A stretch of 30,316 nt of DNA from contig SMOI01000047.1 in NCBI GenBank assembly GCA_008000375.1, positions 33,808-64,123 on the forward strand, written 5' to 3'. Positions 1 to 8,901 of this stretch are shown here, one piece after another; positions within the stretch are counted from its first letter, which is position 1, and the number at the start of each line of letters is the position of its first letter. The stretch is from Poteriospumella lacustris. Taxonomy: Eukaryota > Sar > Chrysophyceae > Chromulinales > Dinobryaceae. The position numbers were made by a program, and so were the translations under genes. The notes under the pieces are model-generated. The model did not search any database. It saw only the letters and a list, made by a program, of their open reading frames with translations, and was not told the DNA's origin.

Positions 1-911
1 TTCGCTCGGACCATCGTTTCCAGACGAACCGCAAGGGCACGAAGACGTTCTACATCTTCATGTCGATCATGCTGGTGTATTACTTCGTGTATGTGCAGTA
101 TGTGCAGTTCTTCTCGGCGGAGGAGCAAGAGAAGTTCATGAAGGTGTACGTTCTCACCGCGAACCAGCGTCGCCAGCAGTCGGTGGTGTTCAAGTACGTG
201 AACTATGCGATGCAAGCGACGGGGCTGACGAAGTTGTTGTCGTGGGCGGCGAGCTTTACGGGCGCGAACTCGTCGCAGCGTCGTGTGGAGTCGCTGGGGT
301 CGCCGTCGGCGTCGATGCGGTCCAGATTGAGGGCCGGTACTGGCGTGCTAAGCAAGCGCAGTCGCATTTTAGGGCCAGACCGGGTAGTGCCGGTCTCGAT
401 GGTGGCCGATGACCTAGCTTCGTCCATCAAAAGCGATCGCGTACAGCCGCCGTCGATGGCTATGCGTGTGGATCAAATGACGCAAGCCCCGTTGGTTGCG
501 AACGAGTGCGGAATGGCAGACGATATGACCGTTGGCGACTCGTCGGTGGAATCGCATCGTCGTCTGGGCGGCAGTGCCCTGCGCGCGGCGCTGCAGAATG
601 GCTCTGTGGAGGTCGATTGGTCTGGTCAGCTGCTGCCGGAAGCGTCTGGTCGCCGTTTGTTCGAAATGATTCTGATGGAAGTCAACGGTACGGCGGAGCA
701 GCAGGCAGCCGATACGACGGTGGGGTTGCCGTTGCCGGCGGAGGAGCTGCTGGATCAGTTCCCACAGCACTTCGCCCCGGTGATCATGGACCATGTGTCT
801 GTGGATATGGGCGCACCGGTGAGCCAGACGATGGCTGCATCTTGCCAAAGAGCTGATGTGGATGTGCAGATGACTCCATTGGCTCCGTTGGCTCACGAAG
901 AGATGGTGTAA
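1..911 (+). CDS. APC-type amino acid permease, last exon only (5' end outside window)
   Basis: Reading frame starts at base 3 and ends at TAA 909-911, giving 302 residues that are the C-terminal part of an amino acid/polyamine/organocation (APC) permease. It is identified by its match to the complete paralogue at 2721-5054. Bases 1-327 are identical to 4111-4437, covering the last membrane helix (residues around VYYFVYVQYVQFF) and the start of the cytosolic tail. After that the tails diverge, with substitutions and two in-frame length differences (302 versus 313 residues from the same point), and no frame shift. The extreme C-terminus (LAPLAHEEMV) is the same in both. The intact frame and in-frame-only indels suggest a functional gene rather than a decayed copy. 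The upstream exons, including the transport core, lie beyond the left edge. Substrate cannot be told from this tail. Confidence 0.85.
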   Translation, partial: RSDHRFQTNRKGTKTFYIFMSIMLVYYFVYVQYVQFFSAEEQEKFMKVYVLTANQRRQQSVVFKYVNYAMQATGLTKLLSWAASFTGANSSQRRVESLGSPSASMRSRLRAGTGVLSKRSRILGPDRVVPVSMVADDLASSIKSDRVQPPSMAMRVDQMTQAPLVANECGMADDMTVGDSSVESHRRLGGSALRAALQNGSVEVDWSGQLLPEASGRRLFEMILMEVNGTAEQQAADTTVGLPLPAEELLDQFPQHFAPVIMDHVSVDMGAPVSQTMAASCQRADVDVQMTPLAPLAHEEMV

Positions 912-1490
912 AATGGCAGGTGCATAGCACGCCGGATATCGTTCTACTGTTTACTGTGTTTGTTATGGTGGCCGTGGGGTCGTGTCCCACGAAGATCTGT
1001 TACGCTACTGCCATGTTGTCGTCATGCTACTGTTGTGTCCTGTTTGTTGTTTTCTGTTGTCGCTGTTCTACGGTCTGTGTTATGACTGGCAGTGAACAAG
1101 GACCTGTCCTTTAACTGTCGCACGGACCTGCCCTTGCCGCTCGTCTCACATCGATGGACGTACATGTACCGTGTATGGTGTTCTATTTGCACGGACCTGG
1201 TCATGCCATCCACGAACGTCGACGACGATTGCACCTGTGGATCGTCTTTCTCTTGAATAGCGATGTCCGGTGCCCATGCCATCCGTTATTCGGGGTTCTT
1301 TTTTCTGTTGTCGTATTCTTGCTCTCCCACCTCTTCTTCATCGTTCTGGGAGCGACTGCAGTCGGAGATATCTGCTGCAGAATCCCCCCCCCCCAGGCCT
1401 CTGCTTTGACCTGTTCGTCACTTCATGAGTGGGGACGAGAAGGGATCGAGACTAGTCGTATTTCAACAGCATCCCCACCGCCCCCCTTTT

Positions 1491-1530
1491 TTGCATTGTA
1501 TTGCATTGTATTGTATTGTATTGTATTGTG
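1491..1530. repeat. Pentanucleotide microsatellite TTGTA/TTGCA, 8 units
   Basis: Eight consecutive 5-base units of TTGYA type; the last ends in TTGTG. It lies in the permease intergenic region, outside any gene, and is likely polymorphic in length. Confidence 0.9.
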
Positions 1531-1720
1531 GTCGTCACCACATCTTTTACCTTCGTGGCTTTGCCCATCACCATATTGTTGTCTGTTACTGTTGTTTCTG
1601 TGCGAGTCCAACGATTACCCCGAAACGCACGTTACTGCGTCGTTCGTATTTCTTATTTGTCACCGAGGGAGGTGCGTTGGGGAGAATCCCACTTCCCCTT
1701 CGCCATCCCGTGTCATCTGT

Positions 1721-1767
1721 TTGTACTTGTATTTGTATTTATATTTATGTTTGTGTTTGTGTTTGCT
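1721..1767. repeat. Hexanucleotide-like repeat TTTGTA/TTTGTG
   Basis: Imperfect 6-base units drift from TTTGTA through TTTATA to TTTGTG across about 47 bases. It is non-coding simple sequence between the permease genes. Confidence 0.75.
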
Positions 1768-1851
1768 GTCATTTCCGTGCGAAAGCCAGGCAATCGTTGT
1801 CATTGACCTGTGCTGATCGCGCGTTGTTGCAGCCCCCCAGCCAAACCTCGT

Positions 1852-1870
1852 GTGCATGCGGTGCATGCAC
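1852..1870. other. Perfect short inverted repeat (8-bp arms, 3-nt loop)
   Basis: Arms GTGCATGC and GCATGCAC flank GGT. It could be a dimeric transcription-factor site or a small hairpin; no function can be assigned. Confidence 0.5.
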
Positions 1871-2206
1871 GTTCTTCTATTGCTGATTCCCCGACAGTCG
1901 TTGCTTTTACCATTGCTGACTGACATCCTTTGCAGTCAAAAAGCCCCATTTCTCCCATTGCGTTGGCTTGTTCCCTTCGTTTTCATTGCAGAGGGACTTT
2001 GGTTGTACTTCATGTTCCCCCCCCCCCCGCAAACAGTCTTTTTGACAGCGTTTGTGCTGACGAAATGCGAGTACAAGTGTCATTAGTTTAGTTTGCGCCT
2101 GCAGTTCCATTGAAGGTCTCCATTGACTTGGCGGTTCTGCTCGGCGGCTTATCGTCCCCGTCATATCTTTAGTTGCATTGTTTCGTAAATTTGTTTCTGT
2201 TTTTTC

Positions 2207-2239
2207 AAGCGGGCCCGTTCGATGCGCGCGGACCCGCTT
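2207..2239. other. GC-rich hairpin upstream of the second permease
   Basis: Two 11-base arms (2207-2217 and 2229-2239) pair with one G-T-type mismatch around an 11-base loop, in otherwise T-rich DNA about 480 bases upstream of the permease start. It may be a 5' UTR or promoter element, or a terminator-like structure of the upstream transcript. Confidence 0.4.
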
Positions 2240-2720
2240 ATTCATTGCTTTTTCGTTGCTTTTTCGTTACAAGGCCCTCCCATCGATCGAAGTGCTGTAA
2301 GAGATTAAATGAGACAAGTGGTGGTGACTCTGTCTTTTGCTGAAGCAGACGTAGTGGTGTTTTAACGCAATCGTCTGTTTGCATATGATTCAGTCAACTC
2401 ACAGTGCAGGACAACCTCGTGGGATCCCAGCGGTGTGGCGGTGGCAGTCTCCGTCTACCAGTTACCAGTCAGCCAGCAGTCCGGGTGTTTCAGCGTCAGT
2501 CGGTCCCGCGGAGCACAGTTGCGCCGGAGTGCACACGCACCACACCGCCCTCTCACTCCCGGCACATCCTTTTCTGTGCTTGTCCAGCACTCCTTTCTTA
2601 ATTAAACAAGGCCAATTCTTGCAGAAGCTGACATATCCCATTGGCAAGACCTGTCATCCGACATCGTGTCCCACCTGTGAAGCATCTTGTTCTTTCAATC
2701 CAAACCCACCTTCCCCGAAA

Positions 2721-5054
2721 ATGCCCACTTCCCATGCTGTGACCCATGTGAAGCGCATGGGCTTCATCCAATGCCTCGTACGTTCCTTGACACCGACCAT
2801 GATTGAATGATAAGCCTTATCAAGTCTCATCGTATTCCATGCACAGCTGTTGGTTCTCGCGATCAATATGGGCGGATTGATTTCATCGCTGTGGCAGAAC
2901 TGTAAGTGCTGATTTGGTCAGAAGTTCTGGACATCTGACGTCTTACCGCCTTTCATCGATGTCGACATAGTTATATTGACGGGTCCCTATGAGGCGATCA
3001 CCATATTCGGGACGTTGGCGCTGGGCTTCCTGATGCTGGATCTGTGTTTGTCGGAGCTGATCGGCATCGTGCCGTTCGCGGGAGGCAACTACGGGTTTGT
3101 GCGTTGTTCGCTGGGTCCGTTCTGGGGTTATCTGGCGGCATGTCTGGAGTTTGCGTATTACAACTTCTACAATGCGCGTGCGATCGGGAAGATCTCCATC
3201 CTGGTCGCGACGGTGTACGAGACGGAGCAAGATTTGGAGCCGTTGTGGGCGGCGCTGGGCTTAGCGGTGGTGGTGATCCTGAATTTGAAAGGAGGGAATG
3301 TGTTTTGGACGTTGATGATGGCGATCACGCTGTATACGCTGGTTCTGCTGTGCATCTTCTTCGTGGGCGCGTACTCGCATGTGGACTTCAAGAAGTACGC
3401 GTTGGGACACTATCTACCGCCGGCAAATCGGAACGACGGTTCACGCGGCAACTACGTGACGTATATGCGGAACATGGGGACTCCGAATGCGTTCTTCATC
3501 GGGCTAGATATGCTACCGCTGGCGAGTCAGCGTGTATTGAACGAGGTGAAGGTCGTGCCACGTGCGCTGATTGTGGGGTGGTCGGTCATGTTCGTGTTGT
3601 CAACGCTGACGTTCTTCGCGGTCATGTGCCACTACCCCGGTGCATCGAGCAAGCTGAAGTCGACTACGTTCGTCCTGCAATATGGCTTGGCGGACGCGAT
3701 CACGTTGGATCCGCACCAGTATCCGCTACTGTTGTTGGCGCCGACGGTCGCAACGTCGATCGGTTTTATGTTCGGTGCGGGCAACCAGTTGGCGGCGATG
3801 TCGGAGTCAGGCTTGATGCCGAAGTTCCTACGCGTTCGACATGGTATTGACAGCATTCCCGTGGTGGCGCTGCTGTGTTGCGCGGCGATCCAGTACCTGA
3901 TCTACGTCCTCATTCATCACTACGAGCCGTTGATCCCACATTTCGCGTCAGCGGTGGTCAACTTGGCGTCGAGCGGTTTGTTCGTCCTTTTGTGTGCGGC
4001 GTTCATCGTGTTTCGGCACAAGTTCGCGTCGATGAAACGCAACTTCGTCAATCCGTTGGGCGTACCGGGCGCCGTGTTGGGGGTCTTGTACTGGGGGTTC
4101 TTCTTCGTCGTTCGCTCGGACCATCGTTTCCAGACGAACCGCAAGGGCACGAAGACGTTCTACATCTTCATGTCGATCATGCTGGTGTATTACTTCGTGT
4201 ATGTGCAGTATGTGCAGTTCTTCTCGGCGGAGGAGCAAGAGAAGTTCATGAAGGTGTACGTTCTCACCGCGAACCAGCGTCGCCAGCAGTCGGTGGTGTT
4301 CAAGTACGTGAACTATGCGATGCAAGCGACGGGGCTGACGAAGTTGTTGTCGTGGGCGGCGAGCTTTACGGGCGCGAACTCGTCGCAGCGTCGTGTGGAG
4401 TCGCTGGGGTCGCCGTCGGCGTCGATGCGGTCCAGATCGAGGGCCGGTACTGGCGTGCTAAGCAAACGCAGTCGCATTTTGGGGCTGGACCACCGAGTGG
4501 CGCCGGTCTCGATGATGGCCGATGACCTAGCTTCGTCCATCAAAAGCGATCGCGTACAGCCGCCGTCGATGGCTGCGCGTGTGGGTCGAGCGATGGAAGC
4601 CCCGTTGGTTGCGAACGAGTGCGGAATGGCAGACGATATGACCGTTGGCGACTCGTCGGTGGAATCGCATCGTCGTCTGGGCGGCAGTGCCCTGCGCGCG
4701 GCGCTGCAGAATGGCTCTGTGGAGGTCGATTGGTCTGGTCAGCTGCTGCCGGAAGCGTCTAGCCGCCGTTTATTCGAAATGATTCTGATGGAAGGCGACG
4801 AGTCAGCGGCGCTCCACGGTACGGCGGAGCAGCAGCCAGCTGATACGACGACCGTGGTGGCGGCGGGGTTGCCGTTGCCGGTGGAGGAGCTGCTGGATCA
4901 GTTCCCACAGCACTTCGCCCCGGTGATCACGGACCATGTGTCGGTGGATATGGGTGCGTTGGAGCCAGTGAGCCAAGCGATGGCTGGCACTGGTGCTGAT
5001 GGGGATGTGCTGGTGGCTCCTTTGGCTCCGTTGGCTCACGAGGAGATGGTGTAA
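2721..5054 (+). CDS. APC-superfamily amino acid permease, three exons, 731 aa
   Basis: Model: exons 2721-2777, 2847-2901 and 2971-5054, with two introns of exactly 69 nt (donor GTACGT, acceptor GCACAG; donor GTAAGT, acceptor CATAG with a CTGAC branch-like motif at 2935-2939). The phases join to one frame of 731 residues. The small exons matter because they supply transmembrane helix 1 (about residues 15-40, with MGG near residues 27-29), which the large exon lacks. Helix 2 and the following AGGNYGFVR segment match the APC (AA_permease_2) family pattern in which helix 2 ends in an acidic residue and P-x-AGG-x-Y follows. Roughly 12 helices end near residue 455. A hydrophilic tail of about 276 residues then follows, rich in Ser, Met, Asp and Val, longer than is usual for the family. 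Inferred role: proton- or sodium-coupled uptake of amino acids or polyamines at a membrane; substrate unknown. The start at 2721 has A at -3. Another ATG lies far upstream in frame (around 2385), but the sequence between does not look coding. Tandem with the partial paralogue at 1-911. Confidence 0.85.
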
Positions 5055-5400
5055 AATGACCGACGACGTTGGTCGTGGTTGTGTCTGTGTCGTGTATCAT
5101 GCTATACTTTGTGTGTTTTTTGCGTGTATCTCCTCGGTCGCGTGCTATGCAAGCGCTTCTTCATCGCTGGTGTTGAATTGTGACGTGCCATTTTCATCGG
5201 GCGGTCAATTCGTTCATGCGCAACATCGCTTCATGTGGACGCGGAGGGCTGCTGGTACTCCACCTGGTTCAGTTAGTTGTCTGTGGGGCGTGTTTGGCTG
5301 GCGGGCCGGTCGGCTGAGTGATGCAGTTTATGTTGTTTGTATTCGTCGTTTGTTTCTGGTGGGAACCAATCGTTCTTTCTCGTTACTCTCCCAGTGCTGT

Positions 5401-5450
5401 TCTCTCTCTGCCTCTCTGCCTCTCTGCCTCTCTGACTCTCTGACTCTCTT
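5401..5450. repeat. CTCTCTG-type simple repeat
   Basis: Units of TCTCTGCC then TCTCTGAC recur about every 8 bases, giving a strand-biased pyrimidine tract in the putative 3' flank of the permease. Confidence 0.8.
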
Positions 5451-5721
5451 GTTGTCTCTATTTCTTCATCCATCGCACTCAAATCGCTCGCGTAGCGTCC
5501 ATCACCAGATGTCCAAGTGTATTTGAGACTACCACCTCTCTCGTGATCATCGGAAGCGTTCAGCTTCCTTGCTGTTCCCATGACCGTGTCGACGTGTCTT
5601 GTCGTATCGTTCGTGCTCTATCATGTTATTTTCAATCCCCTTGCTCCCCCTCTCCCTACTGTTGCTTCCTCCCGAATAACCCCCATCTGTTAGTATATGT
5701 ATGTTGTGTCTGAGCGTGTTT

Positions 5722-5768
5722 GTTCTATGTGTTCTGTGTGTTCTGTTTGTTCTGTGTGTTCTGTTTGT
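5722..5768. repeat. GTGTTCTGTTT simple repeat
   Basis: Four or more imperfect units of GTTCTGTGT/GTTCTGTTT inside copy A of the tandem duplication; absent from copy B, so it expanded after the duplication. Confidence 0.75.
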
Positions 5769-5998
5769 CAGTGTGCGAAGGCCACCGAATTGAGTGAAAA
5801 TGGCCCGTAGAAACTGTGTTGTACACGTGCCCGTGATCGTTGTTGTATCCCTTGACTCTGTCGCCGATAGTCTTTCGCCTTAGCTCTGGCATCCCTTCGT
5901 GGCCACGAGCAGCAGCTGCTTCCGCGCTGTATTCACTGCCCGTTCTCTTTATCTCTTGTACCAAAGTGTGGCTTGGTATACTGTTCACTTGTTTCTGC

Positions 5999-6033
5999 TC
6001 TCGTTCTCGTTCTCGTTCTCGTTCTTGTTCTCG
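5999..6033. repeat. TCTCGT hexanucleotide microsatellite
   Basis: About six units of TCTCGT with one TCTTGT variant, in copy A of the duplication. The artefactual Arg/Glu- or Leu/Val-rich open frames here come from this repeat. Confidence 0.85.
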
Positions 6034-6106
6034 TCCCCTGTACTCTTTTGAACGTTTGTTTGTGTTGGTCACCGATGGTGGCGACCCAGCTCCGGACAGT
6101 CTCGTT

Positions 6107-6129
6107 GGCACCGCATATAACGCGGTGCC
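6107..6129. other. Hairpin in duplication copy A
   Basis: Perfect 8-bp stem GGCACCGC / GCGGTGCC with a 7-base loop (6115-6121). Copy B holds a hairpin at the matching place (6878-6896), so the structure predates the duplication. Confidence 0.55.
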
Positions 6130-6449
6130 TTCGTTCGCGTACATCCTCCTCCCCCCTTTTCTCCACCTCATATTCGCATCTGTTACCGACACCAGATAGC
6201 AGATAGCGGAACTGGAGAGTGTTTCCCTTCGATAGCTGGTCCTGCTGACTACCACTCGTCGGCTGCCACCGTTGTCCTTGTCGTCGTTGTTGATGAGGAT
6301 GGATTAGTTAGTAACGATGGTTGTTGGCAGATCGCCTTTCTCCATCACCGCAGAGCCTGTTGTGGCTCTTTTCGTCTTCCTTTGTTTTTGAGCGAGTCGC
6401 TGGGTCGACGATCAGTGAGCGATCGACCAGGCATGCGCATGTCAAGCGG

Positions 6450-6990
6450 CCTTGTCGTATCGTTCGCTGGACCGTGGTCGTGCTCTACTGTAGTGTGTTC
6501 AATCCCCTTGCTCGCCCCTTCTCTATACTGTTGCTTTATCTGTTAGCATATATATTACCCCATCGGTTAGTAAGCGTTGTGTCCGAGTGTCTATCAGTGT
6601 CGGAAGGCCACAGAATTGAGTGAAGTTGGCCCGTAGAGACTGTGTTGCATACGTGTCCGTGAGCGTGTATAATGTATCCCCTGATTAAACGACAGCCTTT
6701 GCTCTGGTGCGGGTATCCTTTGCCGTCAGCCAAGAGAAGTTGCATTCTGCGCCGCCCCCTCCCCGTTCTCTTTCGTCTCTTACTAATCCACCTCCACCTC
6801 TTCGTCTCTTACTATTCCACCTCTTCGTCTCTTGCTATTCCACCTGTTCTCCCTGTGTTAGCCCGTCTTCGAGGATTGGTACCGTACCGTGGTGCCATAC
6901 TTCGAGTTCATCGTAATTCTTTTGGTTGGTTCAACAACCTAGCAGCATCTGTTAACGTTCGCGAAACCGGAGAGGGTTTCCCTTCTCCTG
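6450..6990. repeat. Diverged tandem duplication, copy B
   Basis: Second copy of the unit described at 5595-6235, with the same block order but shorter. It carries a CTCTTACTATTCCACCTCTTCGT-type pyrimidine repeat (about 6774-6845) where copy A has its TCTCGT tract. The end of clear similarity is near GGTTTCCCTTCTCC at about 6975-6988. Confidence 0.7.
6878..6896. other. Hairpin in duplication copy B
   Basis: GGTACC (6878-6883) pairs with GGTGCC (6891-6896) around a 7-base loop, using one T-G wobble. Relative to copy A the C of a C-G pair is T here, which keeps the pairing. Confidence 0.5.
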
Positions 6991-7499
6991 ATCGCCGATC
7001 ATTTCTTGCCCTAACTTACCCACCCCCACCCCCACCCACCACTTCGCGAAGAGAGCGCGCTCGTGTGTGTGAGATGGTTGTCTGTCTTGTTGCCTCTTTC
7101 CTTCTCCCTCTTCGACAGGTTCGGAGTGTGAAGTTGAAGACCCCTTGGTGTTTCAGTGGTCTTCTTCTCTACCCGGCCGTATCCTGTACGACCCGCTCCT
7201 GACCCCGAAGAGGGTCGTTGATTATGTTAAGATCACTTTAACTACTTCGAGGAACGCAAAGGAATCGTAGGCACCCATCAACCCAAGGAGAGAGAGAGGT
7301 GATCAGTTGATGTTTCTCTGTCTCCCCTCACAGGACAGGTCACCTGACCAGGTCGCCAGGTCAACGCGGTGGCATCAAACCACCATTTGACGAAATCCTC
7401 CCCTAGTTTGACCCCACTTCTACAATGACGAATGGAACGATCCAATCGATCGAAGAATGAAGGAGTCACAAGTGTAAATCTGACGGGTGAGATCAACGA

Positions 7500-8807
7500 A
7501 TGAAGTCATTCAGCATCAGCAAGTTCTACGCGTGGACTTCATCGTCCTCGGCCCGTTCCACTACCGACAAGTCGTCCGACGAGGGTCATTACGATGGGAA
7601 AGCGGCCTATCGAGCAGTGGTATCGTCCGAATTGGCAAAGTTACCAGACTCCTTCATCTACATGGATATCGATGACGAATGGGACGACAATGGCGAAGAC
7701 GATCGTGCAACGGACATAACCGGTGAGTCCAGCGTGACCGCCGAGGACACCTACGCGGCTGGTCACTCGGGCCTCACCACGTCCGCTTCTTCGTCGTCGA
7801 TTTCAGTTGCCGCTGTCGATGCGCTCCTCGACTTCACCGATGAAAGCATGGACGTAGACAGCAATACCCAATCGTCGGCTCCTTTGACACCCGGCGAAGT
7901 GATCGTGTCCTCCCCAACGTACATCGTCGACCATTCCGATCACCTGTCGCAGCAGGGGAACGACGGCTACGTCGCTGTCCAGCTGGGTTCTCCCTCGTCC
8001 CCAACACCTGTACGTTAAAACAACCTCCGTCCACCTCGTTAGTCAGTCTCCTTCTTCAGTATTTACAATGAATCTTGTTCTCTCTTTACACAGGTCAAGA
8101 CACCTCGTCAACTGCTGCAGCCAACGGCGGCGGCGGCCTCGTCCTCCAGACGCACATACGGGTTCCATCAGAATCCCAACCAACGATGGCAACACTACTG
8201 TGATTCAGGGGCGCATGAGTTGTTGGCCATCTTACAACGTGAGAAGCAACAGGACGCGCACCGTTCACATGCACGTGCCCCGCCACGGCAACGTGGACAC
8301 GCCCCACGCCCTGACCGTGACCGCGACCGTGGGGAAGACGAAGTGACGGTGCTGCTGAATCCACAGCGTCTCGCCAGCCATCCGCACGGCAAGAATCGCG
8401 GCGCCTTCGCGGTAGCCGACGTATCCGCCTCGTCTCAGGCGCCATCGGCTGAAACGGAAGCGACGTCGTGGACGATGTTCATCTGCGACGAAGGCGTGTC
8501 GCGTCGGCCCTTCGCAGGGCCGCATCATCCCGTGGCCGCCCCCCGACGCGACACCGTCACCAAGCAACGGACCGCTGCGTCAACGATGCCGCAGCCTCTT
8601 CAGTACGCTACGACCGCGTCGTCTCGCTCATCGTCCTCGGCGATGGACGTCGACGTCACCGAGACGCCCACCAACAGCCCCACGTCCTCGTCTCCTCCGT
8701 CCGCGCTCCCGTCGCTAATTTCGCGTCTGTGGCCGTCAGGAGGTGCCCGTCCAACTCGACCTCACCGTCCGACCAGCCCGCCACCATCGACGGCGCAGCG
8801 CCTGTGA
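7500..8807 (+). CDS. Hypothetical two-exon disordered protein, 407 aa
   Basis: Exons 7500-8009 and 8094-8807 joined across an 84-nt intron (donor GTACGT at 8010, acceptor TTTACACAG ending at 8093). Both junctions are phase 0 and the combined frame is 407 residues. Exon 1 encodes an acidic, Ser/Thr/Asp-rich stretch with MDIDDEWDD near residues 58-66 and a MDVDS motif. Exon 2 encodes a basic, Arg/His/Pro-rich region with RDRDRDRGEDE, then a more ordered-looking segment (about SWTMFICDEGVSRRPF), a second MDVDV motif, and a Ser/Pro-rich end. No catalytic or named domain is recognised, and there is no signal peptide or membrane helix. The charge-segregated composition would fit a nuclear or RNA-associated protein, but this is only an inference. 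Convergent with the MAP kinase gene: 94 bases separate the stop codons, so their 3' UTRs probably overlap. Confidence 0.7.
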
Positions 8808-8901
8808 AAGCACCTCGACTCGTAGCCAGCGCAGAGCGCACAGGACCGACCGTGTAACACCCGCCGCCTTAACCCGCCTCGCCACCACACGACGACCGAC
8901 C

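Larger units (their letters stand above)
912..2720. other. Intergenic region between the two permease genes
   Basis: About 1.8 kb with no convincing coding exon. The plus strand is T/C/G-rich, with poly-C runs near 1385-1394 and 2018-2028, pentamer and hexamer repeats, and two hairpins listed separately. It must hold the 3' UTR of the first permease and the promoter and 5' UTR of the second. I saw no clear TATA box. Short open frames here translate to Cys/Leu/Phe/His-rich low-complexity peptides that reflect base composition only. Confidence 0.6.
5595..6235. repeat. Diverged tandem duplication, copy A
   Basis: This segment shares a colinear series of blocks with 6450-6990, offset by about 855 bases. 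The shared blocks start with CTTGTCGTATCGTTCG (5598 and 6452), followed by TTCAATCCCCTTGCTC, then ATCTGTTAG, then GAAGGCCACMGAATTGAGTG, then GGCCCGTAGARACTGTGTTG, then CCGTTCTCTTT, and near the end GGAGAG followed by GTTTCCCTTC. Between blocks the copies differ by indels and by separate microsatellites (TGTGTTCTGTT near 5722-5768, TCTCGT near 5999-6033). No frame stays open with matching sense in both copies, so the unit looks non-coding. It could be a duplicated UTR or intergenic unit, or a decayed element. Confidence 0.7.
5055..7499. other. Non-coding region downstream of the second permease
   Basis: About 2.4 kb of pyrimidine- and TG-rich DNA. It holds simple repeats, a diverged tandem duplication (5595-6235 and 6450-6990) and C-rich tracts near 7018-7042. 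The open frames present are Ser/Leu/Cys/Pro-rich and lie over these repeats, so I call no gene. The last 250 bases should contain the promoter and 5' UTR of the gene starting at 7500. Confidence 0.6.

Noticed and set aside
414-896. Minus-strand His/Arg/Gln-rich open frame opposite the permease tail, also present at 4803-5039
   Set aside because: Antisense composition artefact; the copy opposite the second permease is shorter and differs by the indels of the sense gene.
5725-6255. Open frames on both strands over the TCTCGT and GTTCTGT repeats
   Set aside because: Peptides are simple-repeat translations (Arg/Glu or Leu/Val runs) and are not kept in the duplicate copy.
6672-7202. Plus-strand 176-residue frame
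   Set aside because: Low-complexity Pro/Leu/Ser/Arg translation of a pyrimidine-rich tract; starts inside the non-coding duplication and has no recognisable domain.
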